Source of the DNA: Seison nebaliae
Lineage: Eukaryota > Rotifera > Pararotatoria > Seisonacea > Seisonidae
Direction: 5' to 3'
Length of the DNA: 64,000 nucleotides
NCBI GenBank assembly: GCA_023231475.1
Contig: JALJEE010002072.1
Span: 1-64,000 of the forward strand
Below, piece after piece: positions 47,364 to 58,600 of this stretch; the first letter of the stretch is position 1, and each line of letters begins with the position of its first letter. The translations under genes and the position numbers were made by a program. The notes below the pieces were generated by a model. It saw only the letters and a program-made list of their open reading frames with translations. It had not been told where the DNA came from and made no database searches.

Positions 47364-48496
47364 ATGGAGAATTATATCTTATACAACATACTTCAGGAAA
47401 CCAAAAAGGTAAAACATTACAAGGGAAGATTTAGTAAATCTTTAACGTTTTATTCGATTAAATGCATCGATAAGTCTATGATTGATGAGACGAGAAATTT
47501 GGTTAGTGTTTAACGTTAAAAAACTTGAAGTAGATGATGTGTTGATTGAAAAAGGTCAATTTAACGCAACCAATGGATCACAAGAATGTGATAAAATATC
47601 ATGAGTGGTATGAAACGACGAACCATTTATGGATTATTCAAGAATTAGTCGACGGGGGAACATTGCGATCGATGTTGAAATTAGATCGCGTATTCAGTGG
47701 TTGCATGCTTAGATCTACCGTCAAACAAGTTCTCTCTGGACTGCGATATCTACATATAAAAAATATCATATCTAATGCCATCAATCCGGATGATGTTATT
47801 ATAATAAATCCTTTCCATCCGAATAATTGACTAAAAATTATTAATTTTCAGATTGAAATTGATAATTGTGGAATTATACGTTTATGCAATTTCAATTATT
47901 CACATTCGAAAAATGATGATATTTTTCGACTGTATCCGAATTTGAAGAAGAAAGCACAACGAATAGAAAACAAAGAATGTACCGCATTTATCTTAGGTTT
48001 CTTTTCAACTTTTTCATAGTTTTTAAACTCACACTACCACAGGTAATTTTCATTATCTTGCGCCCGAAGTTCTAAAGGGAAGTATTCCTAACGTTGCTTC
48101 AGATTTATGGTCATTCGGTTTCTTGTTATATGAACTTCAACATGGTTCAATTTCTTATTTATTGAATATCATCAATGAATTTTAGGTTTTCCTCCTTATA
48201 ACATTTCTTTGAGTCATGACGGTCGCACTGTCTTGCGGTGTATATCTCAAAATACTTGTTAGTAAATGAAATATATAATATATATTTATATATACGACAT
48301 TAATATTCTAGTGAAATTTGATCACAGTTCAACCAATCGAAGAGATTATCTCAATATTATTCAAGGATTATTAATAGTGGACAAAAATCAACGGTTCTCC
48401 ATTTTTCTAATTTATTTTTTAATGAAATATTAATTTGACAGATTTGATTGGAAACAATTACGACAACGGACGATTCAATTAGGAGATGGCAAATAA
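47364..48496 (+). CDS. ULK4-like pseudokinase, kinase domain only
   Basis: Seven exons: 47364-47501, 47555-47794, 47852-47996, 48043-48144, 48186-48257, 48312-48393 and 48442-48496, giving 277 residues. The introns are 41-57 bp and all joins keep frame. MENYILYNILQE, then KNVIKYHEWYETTNHLWIIQ and LVDGGTLRSML align closely to ULK4 ([31 protein letters not shown]). The catalytic loop reads NAINPDDIEI instead of HRDxxxxN, and the DFG position reads CNF, so phosphotransfer should be lost. The APE motif (YLAPEVLKGSI) and the subdomain IX Asp (ASDLWSFGFLLYEL) remain, and Lys in YSIKC is kept for nucleotide binding. ULK4 binds ATP without magnesium and acts with STK36 in cilia and microtubule biology. 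Human ULK4 continues about 1000 residues with Armadillo/HEAT-type repeats; here the stop comes right after the kinase lobe. Confidence 0.85.
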
Positions 48497-48999
48497 AACT
48501 ATTTTAATGATTCTGTTTGTAATGAAACTTGTAAATAAATTGTTGAAAAGAAATTATTTTAAAATTTATTTTTTATGATAAGCAAAAATTAGGTTAGAAC
48601 ATATGAGAAGAGGAAATATGATGAAACAGAAAAAAAATCTGAAATAGTTTTAAAAATATAAGAAGGTTCCTCTAAATGGTTGGAATTTTAACACGAATAG
48701 AATTTGAAGAATAAATAAAGTTGAGAGAAATAGAGAGATGGAGAATAATAATTTAACATCAATCTTGTCAAATTAAAATGAGTAGAAAGTAATTACTAGA
48801 ATTGTGTGAATAAAAGTTGTTCAAATGTACAATTTTTGTATAATATAAACAATCTGATGATAACAACAGATCGATATTCGAAATAATTGAACATTACTAG
48901 ATTAAATAGAAGAAAAACACTGTTATGAACGCTTTGGGAATGTCTGGTGAACTAGCCCAATGTCTAATATTTGTTAAAACGAAAATGATGTTCGGATTA
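48497..48999. other. Convergent 3' flanks of the ULK4-like and cyclin C genes
   Basis: A 500-bp AT-rich gap between two genes that end toward each other. No gene recognised; the 64-codon + frame at 48925 is antisense to the cyclin C end. Confidence 0.5.
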
Positions 49000-51228
49000 C
49001 TATTTTTTTTGAAGATGACTAATATTATGTGTATTCATTGGATGATTTATCATATTATTGTTGTTAGTGAATTGATTAGAATCATCAGTAGGTCTCATCA
49101 TATTCGAATTGATTTGTGATGGATGTAAATTATGATTATTATTATTATAAATCTGATTATAATGAGGATTATTATTGTTCGTATTATGATTAGTCATTTG
49201 GCGAATAGATGATGAAACGCCACTTCCAATTAAATTATTGTTGTTATTGTTTAAATTGTTAATATTATGGGGCAGTTTAGTTTGAGGAACGCGATGAATA
49301 TTATTCTGTTGATTATGCATCGTTAATTGAGAAGTGATTTGATTGGGATTCTGTTGAACATTCGACTGCATTTGACGATAATTTGTTGATGATGTCACTT
49401 GTGAATTTGCCATACTCGAATTCAATCCACCAAGATACATCGTCTGTTGTTGTTGTGGTGGTGGCATATGAGCTTGTTGTTGTTGTTGATGATGATGATG
49501 ATGATGTTGTTGTTGTTGTTGTTGTTGACGTTTAAGAATGTCAGTATGTGATTGACTGACTTTCTGATTGTCATTATTCGTCCAATTGGGATCGAAATGA
49601 ACTTGATTTATTTGTTGTTGTTGTTGGTCTCCTCCCGCAAATTGTTGTCTGGTTCGGAATTGTGAAGATGCATTGTCGTTTTGATTCATATTATGATTAT
49701 TCATTTGGTGATTCATACGCATATTCTGGTTCATACTATATCCACTATTCTGACTACTCGATACCATATTTTGTTGGAAGTGTTGTTGATTGTTCGGTTT
49801 CCTTCCAGCATGTTTCATCAGATTATTGTTCGTCGTTTGATTATTCTGAGCAACAATACGACTTTTCTTTGTAATTTCGTGTGGATTATTCCGATCATGT
49901 TGAATATACTGACGTTTTCCAGGTCGATATGAATCGTGTACATTCTGAGCAGTTCGTCGATCATCCACCTCCTTAATAACAGGTTTGGGTATCTTCTTCA
50001 AAATGCCCGGAATACAATCCAATACTCTCTCTTTGAAATCATCAAGAATATTTCTTTGCAGTTCTTGAATATTTCGAAGAACGTCACTTAACTGAAATTT
50101 TTATTTATCAAAATAAGTTTTAAAGGTTCAAATAATTATAAACTAATTCTAATTCCAAGTCTAATCTAGCAAACCATCGTAACGTATTAGTTTTATTTTC
50201 TCTTAACATTACAATAAATATGACACCTAATTCCATGAACGAAACACATTAGATGGATAATAAATGGAAACCTAATGCGATAAGATGTGGTGGATGACAG
50301 ATGCACATATCGGAAGAATAAGTGTCGTTGATGAGACACCAAGAATTATATTCTAATTTCTTCCTTTCTTCATCACTCCAAATATCTCCATCTAATTCAA
50401 TTAATTAATCGGATTTAACAAATTAGAAAACCTTTATCACTTCGATTGAAATCATCATTTGACAGATATTCGACCATCGGACGATAAGGTTCATAAACGA
50501 TCAATGAACAATCCTATTCAACAATCATTAAAGAATTCCAATTCACACAAATACACTTACCATCACTTCGAGCAAGTAGAATTCGAGTTCGAATATGAGA
50601 GCTTGATCATATGGAAACTTTCCATTTCTATCTCCCACAAATGGCCATTGTTCACCTGTACGAAATAAAGAAGAAAAAATTAAAATGAATTTGAAGAAAT
50701 TAATTGGGAAAATTAAAAGATAGAAAAAAATCAAAAAAAAATTAACAAACATAAGTCATTGCAATTCTTTATGACAATGTTGATTGCAAATAATGCGAAT
50801 TCCTTCAAAAAATAAAAGAGAATTAAAAAGAATTGAGTTAGAGAAGATCACATGAACTTAGCTTACTAGAAATATTATTTGAACTAACATCAACTTTCGT
50901 TGCTAGATAGAAGCACGTTGGCGCAAGTAAACAAGGATCAACACATTGAAAAGGAAAACTGTAATTTCATTAGAAATTCGAGATAGTCGAAAATAAAATA
51001 AAACTTGGAATAAAATCGTCGGAAATAAACAATAGCCGTTGAGATTACATGTCTTTTCACTTTACATCGTTTACCCAATTCGGAAATGTATAAAGCAAAA
51101 AAAGCCATGAGTTTCTGATATTCCAATTCACTGATCGATTGTAAATCATTTAGTCGTTCGGCCCTTAATCTTGACTCATCCAACAACCATTCATCTCGGT
51201 GACTACTCAACCAAAAGTTAGCTGCCAT
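49000..51228 (-). CDS. CycC: Cyclin C with a long Q/N-rich C-terminal tail
   Basis: Eight or so short exons followed by one long last exon; about 600 residues in total. The start MAANFWLSSHRDEWLLDESR matches the cyclin C N-terminus (MAGNFWQSSH). Cyclin box 1 follows across introns: VISTAIVYFRRFYS, then FQCVDPCLLAPTCFYLATKV near 50930. Then come LIFELEFYLLEVM (50570), DCSLIVYEPYRPMVEYL (50490), SWCLINDTYSSDMCICHPPH (50330) and RWFARLDLE (50160). The box 2 end reads VLRNIQELQRNILDDFKERV. Cyclin C pairs with CDK8/19 in the Mediator kinase module. From about residue 285 the tail (about 320 residues, 50000-49000) is Gln/Asn/His-rich, whereas the usual protein stops at about 265-285 residues. Some internal exon edges are approximate. 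Confidence 0.9.
49440..49530 (-). repeat. Polyglutamine/polyhistidine triplet tract in cyclin C
   Basis: TGT/TTG and ATG-type triplets on the + strand code adjacent Gln and His runs (two Gln runs flanking six His). Confidence 0.8.
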
Positions 51229-53468
51229 TTGGTGAAGAGCAGTATTGTTTATTTTTTTCTAAATATTCTCATGTAAATTTCATTTTACATTGTCCCATTA
51301 AGCTAATATTTCCAACCTCATCATCTGATGTACAGACTCACTAAGTCGAATAAAACATAAAATATTAATTTTTTTTAAACGGATAATTCATTTCTTTATT
51401 TTTATCCAAAAAAAAAAACAAAATATATATATATGTTTTCTTGATTTTTATAATATGGAAAGAATAAGCAAACAAGACTAATTAAATTAACATTTAATTA
51501 AGTTAGAAGAATAATTTAAATAAATAACAAAAATATTATAATTGTATGGGAAATTATCAATCCGAATTATGTTTCTTGTGCCGACGGAAATTGATCACGA
51601 ACTACAATGTTCTTATAAATTTTTTCATCTCCTTCCTCATTTTCCTCAACTACGGAATGTTTAAAAAACTATTTAAGATAGATAAGCTAATGAAAATAAC
51701 GTGGATCTACTACAAAACCGCCTGTTCTTTTCCTAAAATATTTTCCTACCACATCGTTTCAATAAAATTATTTTAGTAAAATTACTAAACTATAATAAGC
51801 ATACGAAATGAGAAGGATAATGCTAAATATACCCACTGGACCAATTATAGCCATAAACACAATGAACGCAGGTGAAGTCAAAAGGTTTAATACTTTATTA
51901 TGGTTTTTTAATGTCATTTGTAAAGGATTTCAACTTTACGATTTGAAAGAAAAAAATGAATTAGAATGAATTTAAACTTTCCTCGCTTAATCTGGTTAGT
52001 TGAAGTCGAAACAATTTGTAAATTAAGAATACTGATCATTGAATCTGTCGTTTATAAATATTTTCTAATATTTCAATTATAAATATAACTTCTAACTTCT
52101 GCTTTCTACTTTTTTTTTGAAAACTCTAATTTATTCTAATCTAAAGATATTATATTAGTTTGATTATTAGTTAGTTAACAAGTTTTATTTTATGGTTTTG
52201 TACAACTAACAACATTATAAGTTCTTTTAAAATGAATTTAAAGAACTGCTTTTAAAGCAGTTTGGTCATCATTAAACATCATTCCTTGGTAATTTTGTTC
52301 TTCTTATCTGAACAATTGACAAGTAAGATCATATATGAATCTTACTTTAAATTGATTAATGTGAAGAAATATCTGTAAATGAGTTTTTTCTTTAGATCAA
52401 TGTCGGTATCCTTTTCCTTGAACCAGAATATATATTTGGTGAATTGGTCTTACTTGTTAGTGTGTTGTAACCTCGTTAGAATTACTTGGTATTAGGTATA
52501 GTTTTAAGAAAACGTTTCTTTTCCGTTGTCACTGCTTTATTCGTCCATACGATGAAATACATGTACATGAATTACTAAAAATTAAACCCATAACATTGTT
52601 TTATATAACAGTTATTTTAACAACTATTTGAGGTTTAACTATGAGTAAAAATGTTCCTTAGAGGATTGAACATAAATGTCCTGGCTTATAGAATACGAGC
52701 TTCATCAGAACTGATATTTTCCTCGTTCGAGTGTAATAGTGGAATAGCTAGAAGATAAAAGTTACAACAATCCGTTACGAAAAATTTCAGTTTCAATTTA
52801 GTGGAGAAATTTATGGGAACGTTTATGGGAAAACGAATAAAAGAATTTTAAGAATTTACATTTTATTCTATCAAGTAAAGTTGAAATTTTTTTTCTTCCA
52901 TTACTAATCTGTATTTCCTCTTATTTATCTCTTACATACTTAATAATAAATAATCCAATCTTTTTTTTTGATGCAAAATAATTACATAATCTTTCATTTT
53001 AACAGTAGTTATTAGACTCAACTTAAAACATATGGTATTACGGATATTTTTCTTTCCAGAAGTTCTCTTATTTCTCCCCACAATTCAAACAAGGAAAAAT
53101 AATTCTTATTTTATTTTCGCTTTAATAATGTGTGCAGGAAAATGAATGGTTTAAAAAAAAATGTACCGTCATTTTGTTACGCAAATTAATAAAAAATGAC
53201 ATTAAAAAATGCGTTCGGTTAAAATAAACAGTATATGAAAATAAGAAAAAATCCCATTAGATTAAAAAAATAAAGTTTTTTCAAACATCGTCAATTTTAG
53301 ATCATTTCTCTCGTCAATATAAATCCATGAATGATTTGTGTGTTTGTTTAATTATTAGAAAAGTCGTTGGTTTCCCAGTAAATTGGATTAAATTAACGGC
53401 GAAACACTGGAGAGTAAATAACAAAACGAATAAAGGGAACATTCTCAAGAAAATGAAATTTTCTTAGA
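51229..53468. other. 2.2-kb stretch without a recognised gene
   Basis: Very AT-rich, with a short TA repeat at 51425-51435 and poly-A/T runs. The 76-codon + frame at 51546-51776 has two cysteine pairs at its start but no recognisable domain. It contains the cyclin C promoter on the left and the splicing-factor 3' flank on the right. Confidence 0.4.
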
Positions 53469-54189
53469 TTAATTTGGTGACCGAGATCGCGAACGAATTG
53501 GATCCACTTTTTCAAAAGAATGATCACTCTCCCCATCATAATTCTTGTGTTTTCTCGGTATATTATTTCTTTGTCTTGGAGAATATGAATCTCTGGAAAA
53601 CATTCGATGATTAATTTAGATGAAAATAAATAAAATTCTAACCGTCTACCATATCCACTTTCAGGTCTCCGTCCTTCTTCATAACTGAAAATTTTGAGAA
53701 ATTATTTTTCTTTGGATAAATTTGATTCGAACCTAGGTGATCGACGTCTTGGAGACATTCCACGTCCCGGTCTTCCACCTAAATTACCACGTCGTGGACG
53801 AGGACGATGATGTTCCCGATCTCTCATTTCTCGTGGTGCTATCGAAAAATAAATAAATAAAATTAGGAAAATTTAAAAGAAAAAACTTTTTCTTCCACCA
53901 CGTGCAATTTCACAATCTAATTCATTCCCACTGATACGATGATGACGTTGTCCAACTACTTCATTTGCATCATGATGATCTTCAAATTCTACGAACGCGT
54001 ATCCACGTGCTCGTCGAGAATAATAATCGAGTGGAACTGTGACATTAACAATTGGACCAAATCTCGAAAAATATTTCTTCACATCTTCAGCACTAGAAAA
54101 ATGAAAATGATAAATGATAGAATAGAGGAAAATAGTAACTGTGCTCTTTCTGGTACATTTCGAACGTATACAACATTTCTCCGTGACAT
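53469..54189 (-). CDS. SR-type splicing factor, SRSF10-like
   Basis: Start ATG at 54189-54187 (MSRRNVVYVRNVPERAHAED across the first intron). One RRM covers residues about 5-85: RNP2 is VVYVRNV and RNP1 is RGYAFVEF, with KKYFSRFGPIVNVTVPLDYY before it. YSRRARGYAFVEFEDHHDA matches SRSF10 (YTRRPRGFAYVQFED). Short exons then give an Arg/Gly/Pro and RS-rich tail (GRPGRGMSPRR, ending RSRSRSPN), stop at 53471-53469. The RS part is short (about 70 residues). It would bind pre-mRNA and regulate splice-site choice. Introns near 54145-54100, 53885-53840, 53735-53685 and 53645-53595 are short and AT-rich. Confidence 0.85.
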
Positions 54190-55663
54190 CGTTTTTTCTT
54201 AATAGAATTAGGATTTAATTGAAAGTCTGTCAGTTATACATACCGTTTGTATGTTTTTGATGGTTTTGTGAGAAATTGTGATAGATTTGAGAAAAATTGA
54301 AAATTTGAAGTTTAAGAAGAATGGATGAATCATGATGATGATGATGATGATGATGATTAGAAGAATGAGAAATAAATTTTCTTATTTTTTTGTGGAGGAA
54401 TGAATAAATTTACTGGAATTGACATGTCTATCTGATTACATCGTTTATCTAACGACTATAAAAGAGATGAAGGAGAGAGAGAGTGTTTGTTGGAACGAAT
54501 TGCTATTCTGTCGGTTTGTAACCTATACTTTGTAACTCTGATAATAAACTGAATCCATCATTCATTCTATTCATTCTTACAATTATTTTTACGTTCTTCA
54601 ACAATTGATCGTGAAATAGACGAATTCGCTTTTTGAGATTTCTCATCGATGTCGATGGTAGTGGTCGTGGTAGTAAGATTTGGTCTTTTACATTTGTATG
54701 AATAGATTAGTAGAACATATGGGAACAAATGAGTTCCAAATATTCGATCTAAAATTTTCCCAATTTCTCACATTGTATGGATGTCAAATGTTTTGTGTAT
54801 TTGTTCAAGCCAATGCACATCCGTACACCGTACATGCTCTCGTGTACATCACTACTCGTCTGTTTTGTTGGAAACCGAAGCCAAAAAGAAGTATTGGACA
54901 TGGATGATATTGTTGATAAGTCGCAGAAATCAAATGTTTCTCAGTAGAACACTCTCAGAAATCTTCTCAAAATATAAATTGATATTTTGTAAATTTGAAG
55001 CCTATGAAACATTTGCAACATATTTAAAATTCTTATTGAACACACTTTAATTCTATATTGTATAATATTTTTTTTCTTCTCTATTTTATTAACGGTTTGT
55101 TGAACATAAGCATTTGGTCAGATTTTGCTTCGAATAATTTTTTCTAAAAATAAACTTTATTTTGTTAAGTAATTAAGTATTAAGTAGAGAGAGATATAAT
55201 GATTACTTTACAATTATATCAGCTATTTTTTCTTTTCTTAATATGATTCCTATTTTTCACAAATTAAATCTCAACAGTAGCTATATCGAACTTCTATCGA
55301 TAGCTATCGATATCTGCGTTTAGGATCATATCAAATGTTCAGTCTGCCCAAATCATTCATAACATTAATAATTATTATTAAGATTAATTATTAATTAGAT
55401 AGATTTCGTGATTGATAATATTCTTAACACATCGAAATTTTTTTAGCTTATTTTATCTTATTGTGTAGTTGATTTTTCAAGTTCTTCACCATTGACGTTA
55501 GTTAGGTGTTTAATAATATTAATAAATTAACTTAAATTGTATACTAGAGATCTTTTATTAAGAATAAATTTTTCAGAAATTTTTAAGAAAATGTTATTCA
55601 ACTAAAAATTTTGTCCACAAATTGAAGAAAATACGAAATGTTTCTCAAAATAATTCTCATATA
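54190..55663. other. Intergenic region with GAT microsatellite and paired TATCGATA motifs
   Basis: A (GAT)n run lies at 54332-54358. TATCGATA occurs twice, at 55295-55302 and 55305-55312, in a near-perfect dyad. TATCGATA equals the core-promoter DRE of Drosophila. A 75-codon + frame at 54680-54907 was not called. Otherwise nothing recognised. Confidence 0.45.
55295..55312. promoter_or_regulatory. Tandem TATCGATA (DRE-like) dyad
   Basis: Two copies of the palindrome TATCGATA separated by 2 bp (GC). In Drosophila this octamer is bound by DREF at housekeeping promoters. It lies 1.1 kb upstream of the SRSF10-like start and 350 bp beyond the secreted-protein stop, so its target is unclear. Confidence 0.3.
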
Positions 55664-58600
55664 TCAATCCCAAGAAGCTGCAAGGCTACCATCAATGGTA
55701 ATCCCCTCTTCATTAACTGAATGAAATATTTTAAATAATTTTTTCGGTAATTCTACAAATCTAACCGGTGAAGAGATGAGATTGTTCGTTTGAATCAATT
55801 GTTGATGCGACAATTTTGTTGGTGAAATATAGCGAATATTCACTATGAATTTCTCGATACTAAAAGTGGAATGAAATAATAACATTTAAAGGATGTGGAT
55901 AACTTTAGCTAGCATCGACTCAGTCGTATATCTCCATGAACGACCAAAATCAATGGATGCCATTATACTATTTCCATCCATCGATAAACCGAACAAGACG
56001 AATTGTTCTTTATATAAACCGAGTTCGGAAACATCTGTCTTTTCATAATATTCGACAATCGCTCCAACATCACCACCAATAGCTGGAGAATTAAAATGAA
56101 GAATTAATTAATCGAATTTAAATGAACCCATCCAGCTGTCAAATTGACTTTCTCGTAAATAACAATGACCATAAATTCCATATCGATTTTTGGCACACAT
56201 AATTAAAGTAGTTTCTCCATCTGTGTCGGTCACCATGATAGCGGATCGAGTTTTATAATTTACATGAGTCGTTGTCAAATAAAGAGGAGGAACGTTCGAA
56301 CATGCATCTAAAGAGAATGATATTTTTATAAATTAGTTGATGGTATATCTATCTAACCTCCTGCTAAATTAGCATCACCGAATAATTGTATTTTAATATT
56401 AGTCGATTGAGAGATTGGTGTGCCTAAACTATCGATTATTAATTTGAAGAAAGGACCTATTGTTGGCTTTTCAAGATAGACTTCTTCTTGCAAAGTATTT
56501 GCTCCAAGCTGAAAGAAATTAATCGAAGAAAGATATTTTGGAAAATTGCACAAAAAATAATTGAACTGTCGGCAAATGTACCCATTGAACAAGATCAAGA
56601 GACCATGCTAAGTGGAATGCTTGAACGATTATGTTACTTGTAATATTGATGGCATTAATTTTCGAGGGCTTTCCAAATTTGAAATAGAGGAAATGCTTTT
56701 CATATTCAGCAGTGGGGAATATCCAACCAGTTGTCATTATCTCCACCTCATTATTAGCTTCATCAACCACATGACATGGAGAGAGATCGTCCAATATTGA
56801 TTTTAATAAATACGATTCACGATGAGGTGTATACTCAAATGTTTTAATTGTGTTAGCCCCGTAAACTTCTGCCATATCTCGTCGTCGTCTACCAATAATT
56901 TGATAGGGAATTTGGATATCCGTTTGAGTTAGAGTATAATTAATAATTTTCTGATAATTTGTTTCATTTATATCGAACACGACAGTGAATGAGATCGAGT
57001 CATGAAACAAAATATCTCCGGTGGTAATTTTTAGATTTGGTGTCTCTGTTGCTACTTCAAAGGATGACGTGTTCAAATTCGAATGAGTCTCGTTCTCGAT
57101 TCGATTAAATTCAAGGAACGGTGGTAAATATACCAATAGCATCGAGTCAACTACTTCTTTCGTACTATTGTCGAATTGTTCAATTTCAAAAAATACTGAA
57201 AATGCTTCATGTCTAAAGAAGAATAAGAATAATTAATCGTTGAGAAGATAATAAAAAATAAAACGTTGGATAAATATCAAGATGATTCTTTAAATATTCT
57301 GTCACAGATAATGAATTGAAAACATCAGATGAATCTAAATCGAATGGTTTTCGACAAATAATGATTTGTGAAACTGTATCGACACCAATGCTGAGATATG
57401 GAGTCGTTTCTTCCGGATCCGTAATAAGAAAAGAAATATTAAAAATTATGGCATCATCATAAGTTGCATCGTAATCATCTGATTCGTAATATAGTCCTAA
57501 AAGAAAATTAATCTTCAATTAAAAGAAAGGAAGAAATATTTTTAAAAGTTTAACCGACATTACCAAGAACGTTCAAATCAATTTCTCCAGTATCGTTATA
57601 ACTGGTATTTTGATAAGCGGAATAAAGTGGTTCAGTAATAATTAAATCTTTGATAGAACCATAATTCCTTCCTATTGCCAAAATCGATACTTCAGTTATT
57701 TCAAAATCAATTTGGCCTTTATATAAACCGATTGCACTGAAGAAAATTGGCACATTAGTAAAAGGAGGAATTGTGATCATTGCTTCCATATGCCCCTCAC
57801 TTTTTACTTTCATCGTCGGTGCGGTTACATTCTCATAACAATAAATTACTGTTCGACTATCAGTTAAGAGATTAGTTCCATTATAATAATCAAGTTCTTC
57901 ATATGTCAATTTTACTGGGAATGTTTCCGTGTTTCCACTACCAATATCGATAGTAACTGGATAGTCGATCTCACCAGGAGAGAAAGTGTGATCTTGATGA
58001 AGGAACACAACCAACATGAATTTAACAATGGATGGATCTTCGGCAGATTCACTCAATGGGGTTGTTCGTCGATCACTCAAACAAAATTCACCATATTCAT
58101 ATTTAATTTTTGATCTAAATTTCCATAAATTTTATATTAATTTATCAAAATTCATATTATTAACCCCGTTATTGTTTCAGTTGGATTTACTAGACAGCCT
58201 ATTGATGGATTTTTATTATAAAGCATAAAATCCGTTAAATATAATTTCTCCACTTTCTCTTTTTCAACTTCAATGGATATTTGACTGATGATATGTTCCG
58301 GTATTTCAGTTGGTCGAGTATGATCGATCAGCGAATAATTCAAAGAAATTAATAATCCTTTTGCTTGACCCTTATGTATTGTATCGTCGATTTCATCGAC
58401 TGAATCCAACATCCAATCAACAGTAATATCCGGCATTGCAATCAGATTAACATCACCAGCTGCCGCTGTAGAAATCGTTTTTTGACCTAACTCATCATAT
58501 ATCATACTATCATGTGAAGCGGCGACTGAAACTGATAACGAAGTGGTACTTCGGCTCAGGATAATCAAATCGATTGTCGAATTTTTCTTCTTCTCTAAAC

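Noticed and set aside
51546-51776. 76-codon plus-strand frame with a CxxC-type start
   Set aside because: Single short hydrophobic frame in very AT-rich DNA; no zinc-finger pattern.
54680-54907. 75-codon plus-strand frame with Cys/His residues
   Set aside because: Looks slightly protein-like (FCVFVQANAHPYTVHALVY) but no family or splice context supports it.
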